Source of the DNA: Rhizobium sophoriradicis
GTDB lineage: Bacteria > Pseudomonadota > Alphaproteobacteria > Rhizobiales > Rhizobiaceae
Reading direction: 5' to 3'
Length of the DNA: 64,000 nucleotides
NCBI RefSeq assembly: GCF_003939025.1
Contig: NZ_RQIH01000012.1
Location: 1 to 64,000 of the forward strand
The notes under the pieces are model-generated. The model did no database searches. It worked only from the letters and a program-made list of their open reading frames with translations, and had not been told where the DNA came from. The translations under genes were made by a program, and so were the position numbers. Positions within the stretch are counted from its first letter, which is position 1. Each line of letters opens with the position of its first letter. Shown here in pieces: positions 34,676 through 43,091 of the stretch.

Positions 34676-35092
34676 ATGCGAGAATTCGAGTTCACCGCTG
34701 CGCCTTCGCCGGAGGAGCTTGCGGCGATCACAGATGCGCTTTCGGCCTTCAACAAGGCCGATGTCGGTCCCGCGGACCGGCGGCCGCTTGCCATCCTGAT
34801 CCGCGATACGGACGGCAAGGTCACCGGCGGCCTATCCGGCTTTACCGCCTGGGGCTGGCTTTTCACCCAGATGCTCTACATCCCCGACACGTTGCGCGGC
34901 ACTGGCATTGCGGGCAGGATCCTTGCACAGGCGGAGCAGGAGGCGAGAGCCCGGGGGTGCCGCGGCGCCTGGATCGACACGTTCAGCCCGCAGGCGCTGC
35001 GCGCCTATCTGCGCCAGGGTTATGAAGTCTTCGGGGAACTCGAGGATTTTCCCAAAGGCCGCACGCGCAGCTTTCTCCGGAAGATGCTCTGA
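34676..35092 (+). CDS. GNAT-family acetyltransferase
   Basis: 138 residues from the ATG at 34676, just after the MoxR operon (4-bp gap), so possibly cotranscribed with it. 'LYIPDTLRGTGIAGRILAQAE' contains the acetyl-CoA binding R-G-x-G-I-x-G/A motif, followed by 'ARGCRGAWIDTFSPQAL' and 'YLRQGYEVFGEL'. The substrate is unknown. The longer start at 34601 overlaps the previous gene and is unlikely. Confidence 0.82.
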   Translation: MREFEFTAAPSPEELAAITDALSAFNKADVGPADRRPLAILIRDTDGKVTGGLSGFTAWGWLFTQMLYIPDTLRGTGIAGRILAQAEQEARARGCRGAWIDTFSPQALRAYLRQGYEVFGELEDFPKGRTRSFLRKML

Positions 35093-35593
35093 TCACCCGC
35101 GCCAGGCGATCACGCCCTTCAGCCGTTCATGCGCGCCCTCGGCGATCGGAACGACGAGCACACGACCGGGATCGACGGGGCCCGGGAAGGTAAGCGCATT
35201 ATAGGCGACCTTCTCGAAGCCGAGCGGGCCATAATAGGGCGGATCGCCGACAAGGATGACGGCTTCCGAACCCTTGCGCCGCGCCGCTTCCACCGCAATC
35301 CGCACCAGTTCCCGGCCGATTCCCATATTCTTGTGCGAGGGGCGCACGGCAAGCGGGCCGAGAAGATGGCCTTTCACCGCGCCGGCCAGAACCGGCGTCA
35401 TCCGCACGGAGGCGATCGTTTCACCGTCGTCGGCGCAGATGAAGGAAAGCGACAGGTCATGCGGTCCCTGCTCGCGAATGCGTGCGGCCGCCCGCGTGAA
35501 GCGGCCGGGGCCGAAGGCTTCTTCGTTGATGTGTTCGATGGCGGCGTCATGGGACGCGTCTTCAGTGAGGTAGACGAGATCGTGCTTGTACAT
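35093..35593 (-). CDS. GNAT-family acetyltransferase (YhbS-like)
   Basis: About 166 residues from ATG 35593 (MYKHDLVYLTEDASHD). The acetyl-CoA motif is 'LAVRPSHKNMGIGRELVRIAV', and 'VILVGDPPYYGPLGFEKVAY' is typical of YhbS-type GNATs. The frame stays open upstream to 35812, but those residues look non-coding. Start choice is uncertain because no ribosome site is obvious. It converges directly on the previous gene with no gap. Confidence 0.78.
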   Translation of the reverse strand: MYKHDLVYLTEDASHDAAIEHINEEAFGPGRFTRAAARIREQGPHDLSLSFICADDGETIASVRMTPVLAGAVKGHLLGPLAVRPSHKNMGIGRELVRIAVEAARRKGSEAVILVGDPPYYGPLGFEKVAYNALTFPGPVDPGRVLVVPIAEGAHERLKGVIAWRG

Positions 35594-35884
35594 GATGACA
35601 GAAACCGGATGGACAGATTGATGGGTCTCGAAAACGCCTTCGGCGTTCGGGAGCATCAGCGTCGTCGCGGGTTTCTGGAAATGAACATCAGTCAGAGATC
35701 CTAAAATCGTGAAAAGGCCGATAGCAGGAAAAATTTCCGTCGTCCAACGCAAAATGCACACCTGCAGCGCTCTGAATGATGCTGCGCGCGAACGGCGTGA
35801 CGCACTGTTCAACCTTTATCACCTGCAAAGCCCCGCTATCTCAGGTAACTTCGGCTCCGACACGCAATCAAAGGAATGAAAATC

Positions 35885-36871
35885 ATGGGAATGCTGGTGG
35901 ACGGCGTCTGGCATGATGTCTGGTACGACATGAAGGAGAGCAATGGCCAATTCAAACGCCAGCCCTCACAGTTCCGCAATTGGGTGACGGCAGACGGCGC
36001 GGCCGGCCCCACCGGCAGCGGCGGCTTCCAGGCCGAGCCCGGCCGTTATCATCTCTACGTTTCGCTTGCCTGCCCCTGGGCGCACCGCACGCTGATCTTC
36101 CGCAAGCTGAAGAAGCTGGAGGAGCTGATTTCGGTTTCGGTCGTCGATCCGCTGATGGTCGAAAACGGCTGGGAGTTCAAGATCGGCGACGGCGCCACCG
36201 GCGATCACCTCTTCGGCGCGGCGACACTATGGCAGATCTACGTCAAGGCGAATCCACACTATTCCGGCCGCGCGACGGTGCCAGTCCTGTGGGACAAAAA
36301 AACCGGCACAATCGTCAACAACGAATCCGCCGAGATCATCCGCATGTTCAACAACGCCTTCAACGGATTGACCGGCTCGGAGGCAGATTTCTATCCGGAG
36401 GATCTGCGCGCCGACATCGATGCGATGAATGCCATGATCTACGACACCGTCAACAACGGCGTCTACAAGGCGGGCTTTGCCACCGCCCAGGAAGCCTATG
36501 CAGAGAATGTCGGTCAGTTGTTCGAAACACTCGACAGCCTCGACGAGCGCCTCGGCAAGGGCCGCTACCTCTTCGGCGACAGGCAGACCGAAGCGGACTG
36601 GCGTCTGTTCACGACGCTGGTGCGTTTCGACGCAGTCTATGTCGGCCATTTCAAGTGCAATATCCGTCGGATCGCCGACTACCGGCACCTGCCAGGCTAC
36701 ATGAGAGATCTCTACCAGACGGCAGGCGTCGCCGAGACGGTGAACCTGAATCACATCAAGCAGCACTATTACCGCAGCCACAAGACGATCAACCCGACCG
36801 GCATTGTCCCCGTCGGTCCGGCGCTCGATCTCGAGAGCCCGCATGGTCGTGCAAAGCCCGACGCGGCCTGA
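35885..36871 (+). CDS. Omega/xi-class glutathione S-transferase (glutathionyl-hydroquinone reductase)
   Basis: About 328 residues from ATG 35885, with AGGA about 10 nt upstream. An in-frame ATG at 35876 is too close to that site. The catalytic CPWAH motif is present in 'SLACPWAHRTLI', and 'VPVLWDKKTGTIVNNESAEIIRMFN' (read in parts) is the glutathione-binding segment. The family (YqjG/PcpF-like) reduces glutathionyl-hydroquinones. The C-terminal helical domain includes 'LFTTLVRFDAVY' and 'FKCNIRRI', also typical. Confidence 0.9.
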   Translation: MGMLVDGVWHDVWYDMKESNGQFKRQPSQFRNWVTADGAAGPTGSGGFQAEPGRYHLYVSLACPWAHRTLIFRKLKKLEELISVSVVDPLMVENGWEFKIGDGATGDHLFGAATLWQIYVKANPHYSGRATVPVLWDKKTGTIVNNESAEIIRMFNNAFNGLTGSEADFYPEDLRADIDAMNAMIYDTVNNGVYKAGFATAQEAYAENVGQLFETLDSLDERLGKGRYLFGDRQTEADWRLFTTLVRFDAVYVGHFKCNIRRIADYRHLPGYMRDLYQTAGVAETVNLNHIKQHYYRSHKTINPTGIVPVGPALDLESPHGRAKPDAA

Positions 36872-36877
36872 GGCCTT

Positions 36878-37357
36878 TCACCAACGATGGTCGGGCTGCT
36901 GCTCGCCGCGAAGTTCGGCGAGGCGGCGATATGTCGCCTCGGTCGTACCCTCGGGCAGGCTGTCGAGGGAAAAGAAGCCGCTATCGGAAATCTCCCAGTC
37001 TGGCGGACGCGGTGCCGTCTGCTCGACGGTTGCCCGGTAGAACACGACATGGTCGCGCCGGGTGGTTGTCGTGTTGAAATAGACCTGGATCAGCTGCGGC
37101 TTGCCGATGATCCTGAGGTTGCCCTCCTCGCGCAACTCCTTGGCCAGCGCTTCCTCGACCGTCTCGTTGCGTTCCAGCCCGCCGCCCGGCATATGCCAGC
37201 CGCCGACATAGCTGTGGCGGACCAGAAAAATCCGCCCCTCCGCATCGAAGCAGGCGGCTCTGACACCCATCGTCATGCCCCGGGCGAAGGAGAAATAGAC
37301 ATGCAGGAGGCGCAGGGCCGTCCTGATGTGAAGGGGCCGGTTTTCTTTATCCACCAT
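36878..37357 (-). CDS. Nudix hydrolase
   Basis: This 159-residue protein has an intact Nudix box: GGGLERNETVEEALAKELRE and the following E-G, matching Gx5Ex7REUxEExGU closely. The N-terminal 'ALRLLHVYFSFARGMTMGVRA' is the family lead-in. It converges with the glutathione transferase gene (6-bp gap). Substrate unknown, probably a nucleoside diphosphate derivative. Confidence 0.87.
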   Translation of the reverse strand: MVDKENRPLHIRTALRLLHVYFSFARGMTMGVRAACFDAEGRIFLVRHSYVGGWHMPGGGLERNETVEEALAKELREEGNLRIIGKPQLIQVYFNTTTTRRDHVVFYRATVEQTAPRPPDWEISDSGFFSLDSLPEGTTEATYRRLAELRGEQQPDHRW

Positions 37358-37415
37358 CGCTCCGTTTCAGCTCTTCATCGCGCCGGATGTGTTTGATTTG
37401 TCAATAAGCTGGTCT

Positions 37416-38336
37416 ATGTCTCGTAGCATGTTCAAGCTCGCCCATATTTCCGACGTCCATCTTGGGCCGTTGCCCCGTCTTTCCATTCAAGAGCTGTTTT
37501 CAAAACGCATAACGGGCTTTGTGAACTGGCATCGAAATCGGCGCAAGCACCTTTTCGGCAGCACGCTCGATCTGCTGCTCGATGACATCCGTGCCCATCA
37601 GGCCGATCATCTGGCCGTCACCGGCGACCTTGTCAATCTGGCGAGCGGCATCGAAATCCGGGCCGCGGCCGCCTGGCTGCGCGCGCTCGGCGATCCCGCC
37701 GAAACATCGGTCGTTCCCGGCAATCACGACGCCTATGTGCCGGGCGCCTATGAGAAATCGATGCGGGCCTGGTACGACTATGTCCGTGGCGATCTCGCCC
37801 CGGCGCAATGGCAGGAAGACCGGCATATCTTTCCCTATCTGCGCGTCCGCGACAAAGTCGCGATCGTAGGCTGCTCGACGGCGGTCGCCACCCCTCCCTT
37901 TGCCGCCTCCGGCTTCTTCGGCGCCCGCCAAGCCCGCGATACGGTGAACATGCTGCGCGCGGCCGGCGAAGCCGGTCTCTTCCGCGTCGTCATGATCCAT
38001 CATCCGCCGATCCGCGGCGCCACGACCTTCTACAAGCGGATGATCGGCATCCGCCGCTTCGCCGCGGTGATTTCCACCGGCGGCGCCGAACTTGTATTGC
38101 ATGGCCACACACACCTGAACACGCTGCACTGGCTGCGCGGCCAAGTGCAGCCGGTGCCCGTCGTCGGCATCGCATCGGCCTCGCAGGGACCCGGCAGCAT
38201 CAAGCCGGCCGCAGCCTACAACCTCTTCTCGATCGACGGCTCTCCCGGTGCCTGGCAGCTAAGCGGCGAGCGCTTCAGCCTGAACCGGGCCGGCGACGCG
38301 GTGATTCCGGAAAGCGTTGATATTTTCGCGCCTTAG
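37416..38336 (+). CDS. Calcineurin-like metallophosphoesterase
   Basis: 306 residues from ATG 37416 (37428 is an alternative start). The five metal-binding blocks are all present: HISDVHLG, VTGDLVNL, VPGNHDAY, MIHHPP and LHGHTHLN. This supports a dinuclear metal phosphoesterase. It is related to the 3',5'-cyclic nucleotide phosphodiesterase/CpdA-like group, but no substrate can be assigned. Single gene. Confidence 0.88.
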   Translation: MSRSMFKLAHISDVHLGPLPRLSIQELFSKRITGFVNWHRNRRKHLFGSTLDLLLDDIRAHQADHLAVTGDLVNLASGIEIRAAAAWLRALGDPAETSVVPGNHDAYVPGAYEKSMRAWYDYVRGDLAPAQWQEDRHIFPYLRVRDKVAIVGCSTAVATPPFAASGFFGARQARDTVNMLRAAGEAGLFRVVMIHHPPIRGATTFYKRMIGIRRFAAVISTGGAELVLHGHTHLNTLHWLRGQVQPVPVVGIASASQGPGSIKPAAAYNLFSIDGSPGAWQLSGERFSLNRAGDAVIPESVDIFAP

Positions 38337-38492
38337 CGACTGATCCGGACTCCTTTTATTCAGCACTTGAATCGATCTGCGAAGACATCGGATCATCGTC
38401 GCAACATTTGCCATAGAGGTTTCTTACCCTCTTGGTATTTTCGGCGGTAAGCGTACAATCCGCGCAACTGCATCGCCAAACGGAGCCCGCTC

Positions 38493-39053
38493 ATGATCTC
38501 CTCCTTCCATCGCCTTGGCAGAATCTCGCTGGCCGCCGGCTTCGCTTTCGGCATCGCCACGGCGGCCTTCGCGGTCGGCGGCGGCAACGACGACACCAAC
38601 CCGCCGCCGAAGACCGAGACGACCAAGACCTGCACCGGCGGCAAGGTCTGGGACAAGACCAAGAAGGAATGCGTCACGCCGAAAAAGAACAGCTTCAACG
38701 ACGACGATCTCTACAATTTCGCTCGCGAATTTGCCTATGCCGGCCAGTATGAGAACGCCATCACCGTGCTCAATCTCGCCCGCAACCAAAACGACCCGCG
38801 CATCCTGAACTATCTCGGCTATTCCAACCGCAAAGCCGGCCGCATGGAGCTAGGCATGTCCTATTACCGCAAGGCGCTTCAGGCCGATGAGAACTACATC
38901 CTCGCCCGCTCCTACATGGGCATGGCGCTGGCCGAGCAGGGAGACATCCAGGGCGCCCGCGTCCAGCTCGTTGAAATCCGCGATCGCGGCGGCGAAGACA
39001 CCTGGGCCTATCGCGCTCTGCTGCGAAGCTTGAACGGCTATAAGACATATTGA
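38493..39053 (+). CDS. Exported tetratricopeptide-repeat protein
   Basis: The 186-residue protein has a signal peptide ('ISLAAGFAFGIATAAFA', cleavage near 28). A Gly/Asn/Asp-rich linker with two Cys follows ('CTGGKVWDKTKKEC'), then about three TPR units ('YENAITVLNLARNQNDPRIL', 'GMSYYRKALQADENYI', 'GDIQGARVQLVEIRDRGGED'). Probably periplasmic and a protein-interaction module. It sits 186 bp before the ECF sigma gene, with no link shown. Confidence 0.8.
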   Translation: MISSFHRLGRISLAAGFAFGIATAAFAVGGGNDDTNPPPKTETTKTCTGGKVWDKTKKECVTPKKNSFNDDDLYNFAREFAYAGQYENAITVLNLARNQNDPRILNYLGYSNRKAGRMELGMSYYRKALQADENYILARSYMGMALAEQGDIQGARVQLVEIRDRGGEDTWAYRALLRSLNGYKTY

Positions 39054-39239
39054 CGCAAGCTTTGCGGGCTAGATTACGAAAATTCCCTGGGAAAGGGGAC
39101 TGCAAACGGCCGGTTGCTTGCGAAGTGGAGGAGAGTTGTTCCATAAAGCGCATGCATTACCGGCGACAATAAAGCCGGATTCGCGTCCGATCGCGGAAGC
39201 GTCGCCCGAGAAAACACTGTGAGTGCTCCTGGATAGACA

Positions 39240-39749
39240 ATGCGTCAGCCCGCAACGACCATCGACCTCCGCCGCGATCTAGTCGGCCTTCTGCCGCGCC
39301 TTCGCCGCTTCGCAATCACGCTCGCGGGCGAGGCGACTGCGGCCGACGAACTTGTCCAGGCCGTCTGTCAGCGGGCTATCTCAAAGGGTCATCAGTGGAG
39401 CGGCGAAGGCCGGCTGGAAAGCTGGATGTATACGCTTGCCCGTCAGCAATGGGGCGACGACAGCCGCAAACGCAAGCCTAAGGCTTCCGTCCGCGGCAAT
39501 GTCACAGATTTTAGAGAGGCCGCGCGCGAACGCTCGGCCTCGGTCGATCCCGACGCCATTCATCGCATGATCGCCGATATGCCGGACGGCGTCTCCTCGA
39601 TCTTCCTGCTCGTCGACGTTGAAGGCCATAGCTACCAGCAGGCGGCCGACATCATGGGCATCCCGGCGGCAACCGTCGCCTCGCAGCTCGCCACCGCAAG
39701 GCTGCATTTCGCCGGCCTTGCCGGCACCCACCCGATCCACAGGTACTGA
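39240..39749 (+). CDS. ECF-type RNA polymerase sigma factor
   Basis: The 169-residue protein has sigma region 2 ('FAITLAGEATAADELVQAV', 'ESWMYTLARQQW') and region 4.2 ('DGVSSIFLLVDVEGHSYQQA' and 'MGIPAATVASQLATARLHFA'). ECF factors direct transcription of stress or envelope regulons. The 19-bp spacing to a membrane-anchored anti-sigma gene supports a functional pair. No self-type promoter was identified upstream with confidence. Confidence 0.88.
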   Translation: MRQPATTIDLRRDLVGLLPRLRRFAITLAGEATAADELVQAVCQRAISKGHQWSGEGRLESWMYTLARQQWGDDSRKRKPKASVRGNVTDFREAARERSASVDPDAIHRMIADMPDGVSSIFLLVDVEGHSYQQAADIMGIPAATVASQLATARLHFAGLAGTHPIHRY

Positions 39750-39768
39750 ATTGCTCGATCTCAGGAAA

Positions 39769-40593
39769 ATGTCGCTCGAAGCCCAGCTCACCGCCCTCCT
39801 CGATGGCGAAGTCTCGCCCGAACAGCGCCACGAACTGGAGCAGCGCCTGGCAAATGACGAGAATGCGCGCCGGCTGCATGAAAAACTGCGCCACGGCGCC
39901 GACTTCGGACGCCGCCGCCTCGACGACGTCCTGAAGGAGCCGGTGCCGCTCGCCCTCGTCCGCTCGATCAAGAGCACGCAGCCGCCGAAGACGCCGATCG
40001 CCCAGCGCGCCACGCGCCCGCAGGTGAAGCTGGCGCCGAGCGGCCCGCAGGCGCTGGCCGCCGCCCTCATCCTCTTCGTCCTCGGCTGCGGCATCGGCTA
40101 CTTTGCAGGCACCGCCCCGGACGCAGACGAAATCGCAACCACGACCTCAACCTCAGCGCCGGCCAATACCAGCGACTGGCTCAGCGATGTCACCGCCTAT
40201 CAACGCCTGCTGATCCGCCAGCCCCGTCACCTCGTCGAAGTGCCCGCCTCGCAGGCAGAGGAAATCTCCAGCTGGCTGACGACGGCCATCGGCGTGCCCT
40301 TCCGTGTGCCGGATCTCAGCGCCAAGGCATGGACCTTCCAGGGCGCCCGCGTCATTCTCGGCGACAACCGCCCTGTCGGCCAGCTCGTCTACTCCAATAC
40401 CGACGGCGACATCATCTCCATCTGCTTCCGCAAGGACGCGCAGCCGCCCGAGACCGACGACTTCAAGGAAACGATCAAGGACGAGATCGGCCTCGTGACC
40501 TGGCACAATGCCGGCACCTCCTACGTGCTCGCTGGCCCCTCCGCCGAAGCGACCCTCGGCCAGCTCGCCATGGAAATCGCCACGGCGATCTGA
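39769..40593 (+). CDS. Transmembrane anti-sigma factor
   Basis: The 274-residue protein has a short cytoplasmic sigma-binding region ('LTALLDGEVSPEQRHELEQRL', 1-50). One membrane helix follows ('ALAAALILFVLGCGIGYFAG', about 90-109), then a periplasmic domain. No zinc-binding HxxxCxxC motif is visible, so this is not a ZAS-type anti-sigma factor. The frame continues upstream to a TTG at 39751 that could be the true start. Cotranscription with the sigma factor is expected. Confidence 0.83.
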   Translation: MSLEAQLTALLDGEVSPEQRHELEQRLANDENARRLHEKLRHGADFGRRRLDDVLKEPVPLALVRSIKSTQPPKTPIAQRATRPQVKLAPSGPQALAAALILFVLGCGIGYFAGTAPDADEIATTTSTSAPANTSDWLSDVTAYQRLLIRQPRHLVEVPASQAEEISSWLTTAIGVPFRVPDLSAKAWTFQGARVILGDNRPVGQLVYSNTDGDIISICFRKDAQPPETDDFKETIKDEIGLVTWHNAGTSYVLAGPSAEATLGQLAMEIATAI

Positions 40594-40731
40594 TGCGAGC
40601 TGTCTTCTGTGGCGAATGGTTACCGCTGGCGGAGATGAGGTGACACCATGGCAAAATCGACCATCAGTATCAGCCTCGCCACGTCTTTCAGGCTCCTCCG
40701 AGGTCGAATTATCTTGTGTGACGATAAGGCT

Positions 40732-40905
40732 TGCCCCCTCTTCTCCCCAGCGAGCGGGGAGAAGGTGGCCCGAAGGGTCGGATGAGGGGGCCGCACGGCA
40801 CACCAGTCATTGCCCTTCGCTTGCGCTCAGCGCATTCGCTCCTGTCGTCGCTCCCCCCTCATCTGCCTGCCGGCATCTTCTCCCCGCCGGGGAGAAGCAG
40901 ACTCG
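40732..40905. repeat. GC-rich double-hairpin intergenic repeat
   Basis: In the 430-bp gap between the anti-sigma gene and leuA, hairpin 1 pairs CTTCTCCCC (40740-40748) with GGGGAGAAG (40756-40764). Hairpin 2 pairs CTTCTCCCC (40877-40885) with GGGGAGAAG (40889-40897). A central GATGAGGGGG (40781-40790) is complementary to CCCCCTCATC (40854-40863), so the whole unit can fold back on itself. This 'CTTCTCCCC...GATGAGGGGG' element is common in rhizobial intergenic DNA. No gene was found in the gap. Confidence 0.75.
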
Positions 40906-41023
40906 TGGCGACGTTTCGCCCCTCTGACACTTCGGTTGTCGTGTCGGAATGAGCCGACAGGATCGCCGACTGCATCCTCAGGCCGCGCCGTACCGAGACG
41001 ATCGCGGCCTGAAGCCTATTTGA

Positions 41024-42748
41024 TCAGGCCTTGCCGGCCTTCACCTCGAGCACCCGGTTGGCGGCCGAGACGATCGCCTCCAGCGAGGCCGCGACGATGT
41101 TGGTATTGATGCCGGCACCGAAGAGCTTGCCTCCTGGATACGAGGTCTCGACGTAAGAGATCGCCGCCGCGTTCGAGCCGTGCTGCAGCGAGTGCTCGGA
41201 ATAGTCCTCGACCGACATTTCGATACCGAGGTAATGCGACAATGCATTGATGAAGCCGTCGATCGGGCCGTTGCCGCGCCCTTCGATACGCTTGATCTCG
41301 CCATTGTCCGATATCTCAGCCGCGACGACCCGCTGTCCCTTGCGCTCCGTATCAGGATAGGTGTGATGGTCGACGAACTTGAGACGAGCTTCGGGCTGCG
41401 TCACGTATCGCTCGATGAAGCGCTCGTAGATGCGCCTTGAGGGAAGCTCCTTGCCCTCGACGTCGGTGATGCGCTGGATGTCCTCTCGGAACTCGACCTG
41501 CAGATTGCGCGGCAGGTTGAGCCCATAATCCTGCTGCAGGATATAAGCGATGCCGCCCTTGCCGGACTGCGAGTTGATGCGGATGATCGCCTCGTAGGAG
41601 CGACCGACATCGCGCGGATCGATCGGCAGGTAAGGCACTTCCCAGACCGGATCGTTGGCGACCTGTGCAGCCTTCATGCCCTTGTTGATCGCATCCTGAT
41701 GCGAACCGGAGAAGGCCGTATAGACCAGCTCGCCGACATAGGGGTGGCGCTCGGAGATCGCCATCTGGTTCGAATATTCGAACACCTCCTTGATGTGCTC
41801 GATGTGCGAGCAGTCGATGCCGGGATCGACGCCCTGCGTGAACATGTTCAGCGCCATGGTCACCACGTCGACATTGCCGGTGCGCTCGCCATTGCCGAAC
41901 AGCGTGCCTTCGACGCGGTCGGCGCCCGCGAGCAACGCCAGCTCGGCAGCGGCAATGCCGGTGCCGCGGTCGTTGTGCGGATGCAGCGAGACGATCAGGT
42001 TCTCGCGGTTGTCGAGGTTGCGGCACATCCATTCGATCTGGTCAGCATAGACGTTCGGCGTCGCCATCTCGACGGTTGACGGCAGGTTTATGATGAGCTT
42101 GTTGTCGGGCGTCGGCTTCACCACCTCGATGACGGCGTTGCAGATCTCCAGCGCCACTTCGAGCTCAGTGCCGGTAAAGCTCTCGGGAGAATATTCGAAC
42201 CGGTAGCCGCCGCCCGCCTTGGCGGCCATATCGGTGATCATCTTGGCGGCGTCGACGGCGATCTGCTTGATGCCCTGGACATCCTTGGCGAAAACGACGC
42301 GGCGCTGCAACTCGCTGGTCGAATTATAGAAATGCACGATCGGCTGGTTTGCCCCTTCCAGCGCTTCGAAGGTGCGGGTGATGAGTTCAGGCCGGCACTG
42401 CACCAGCACCTGCAACGAAACGTCTGCGGGAACATTGCCCTCCTCGACGCACCAGCGGGCGAAGTCGAAATCGGTCTGCGAAGCCGAGGGGAAACCGATC
42501 TCGATTTCCTTGAAACCCATCTCCAGCAGCAGATGGAACATGCGCGCCTTGCGGTCGTGGCCCATCGGATCGACGAGCGCCTGATTGCCGTCGCGCAGGT
42601 CGACCGAGCACCAGACAGGCGCCTTGGTGATTGTTTTCGTCGGCCAGGTGCGGTCGGGAATGCTTACCTGCGGATAGGGCCGGTATTTCAGCGCGGCATC
42701 GGGCATGCCCTTGGCACCTGCGGAGGATCGGCTGGTGGTGTTGTCCAT
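41024..42748 (-). CDS. leuA: 2-isopropylmalate synthase
   Basis: LeuA condenses acetyl-CoA with 2-oxoisovalerate, the first committed step of leucine synthesis. The 574-residue protein starts at ATG 42748 (GGAGACAAGACA upstream). It carries the DmpG/LeuA TIM-barrel motifs 'WCSVDLRDGNQALVDPMG' and 'VSLHPHNDRGTGIAAAELALLAG', plus the 'GNGERTGNVDVVTMALN' loop. A C-terminal leucine-binding LeuA regulatory domain is seen at about 440-560. The leader region upstream holds a leucine-codon-rich ORF and hairpins, implying attenuation control. Confidence 0.96.
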   Translation of the reverse strand: MDNTTSRSSAGAKGMPDAALKYRPYPQVSIPDRTWPTKTITKAPVWCSVDLRDGNQALVDPMGHDRKARMFHLLLEMGFKEIEIGFPSASQTDFDFARWCVEEGNVPADVSLQVLVQCRPELITRTFEALEGANQPIVHFYNSTSELQRRVVFAKDVQGIKQIAVDAAKMITDMAAKAGGGYRFEYSPESFTGTELEVALEICNAVIEVVKPTPDNKLIINLPSTVEMATPNVYADQIEWMCRNLDNRENLIVSLHPHNDRGTGIAAAELALLAGADRVEGTLFGNGERTGNVDVVTMALNMFTQGVDPGIDCSHIEHIKEVFEYSNQMAISERHPYVGELVYTAFSGSHQDAINKGMKAAQVANDPVWEVPYLPIDPRDVGRSYEAIIRINSQSGKGGIAYILQQDYGLNLPRNLQVEFREDIQRITDVEGKELPSRRIYERFIERYVTQPEARLKFVDHHTYPDTERKGQRVVAAEISDNGEIKRIEGRGNGPIDGFINALSHYLGIEMSVEDYSEHSLQHGSNAAAISYVETSYPGGKLFGAGINTNIVAASLEAIVSAANRVLEVKAGKA

Positions 42749-42809
42749 TGTCTTGTCTCCTCGTCCCGGCATTTGTCCCGCCTCTTAGCCGATCGCATCG
42801 GGCTTGGCG

Positions 42810-42907
42810 ATAAACAAATGCGGACCTTCGTCGGTCGTTAGGTCAGTTGTGAAAGTGAGTCGCGAGGAGCGATGGCCGGGCGGGCTTTCGGCCGCCGGGC
42901 GCTCCTC
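42810..42907 (-). promoter_or_regulatory. Candidate leuA attenuator (hairpins in leader)
   Basis: Between the leader ORF and leuA, the minus strand forms a large GC stem, GAGGAGCG with CGCTCCTC (42900-42907 and 42864-42871), containing an inner GGCGG/CCGCC stem. It overlaps the leader stop codon, but no T-run follows. A second short hairpin (GACC/GGTC, 42823-42836) is followed by an ATTTGTTTAT stretch and could be the terminator. Which hairpin terminates cannot be decided by eye. Confidence 0.5.
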
Positions 42908-43031
42908 AAAGGACCCGGCAACCGCGCGTAAGGCCGAGGAGAAGAAGCGAGGTCAGGGCGCGCGAGACGTCACGCAGGGCGATTCGGCCGCGTGCAATCG
43001 TGTCGGAAATCTTGGCGCCAGAGCTCTTCAT
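42906..43031 (-). CDS. leuL: Leucine-rich leader ORF upstream of leuA
   Basis: A 41-residue frame ends in 'ALTSLLLLGLTRGCRVL'. Codons 29-32 and 34 are leucine (CTT CTT CTC CTC GGC CTT, 42930-42947), the usual signature of a leader peptide that senses charged tRNA-Leu. The stop falls within the base of the following hairpin. The ATG is only 7 nt from a TATAAG -10 box, so the mRNA would be nearly leaderless. The symbol is a functional suggestion and no homologue was checked. Confidence 0.65.
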   Translation of the reverse strand: MKSSGAKISDTIARGRIALRDVSRALTSLLLLGLTRGCRVL

Positions 43032-43038
43032 GGCCGCG

Positions 43039-43067
43039 CTTATAACCTCGGCCAGCAAAGCTGGCAA
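43039..43067 (-). promoter_or_regulatory. Promoter of leuL-leuA
   Basis: On the minus strand, TTGCCA (43062-43067) and TATAAG (43039-43044) are separated by exactly 17 nt. The predicted start site lies at or within a few bases of the leader ATG (43029-43031). This is the best sigma-70 match in the leuA-benE gap. Confidence 0.7.
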
Positions 43068-43091
43068 GCCCTCGCGACTCGCCGGCTTCCT

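Noticed and set aside
40594..40952. Short frames in the anti-sigma to leuA gap
   Set aside because: They run through the hairpin repeat and change frame with each other. No coding signal.
41005..41031. GGCCTGA/TCAGGCC stem at the leuA stop codon as terminator
   Set aside because: No T-run follows on the minus strand, so termination there is not supported.
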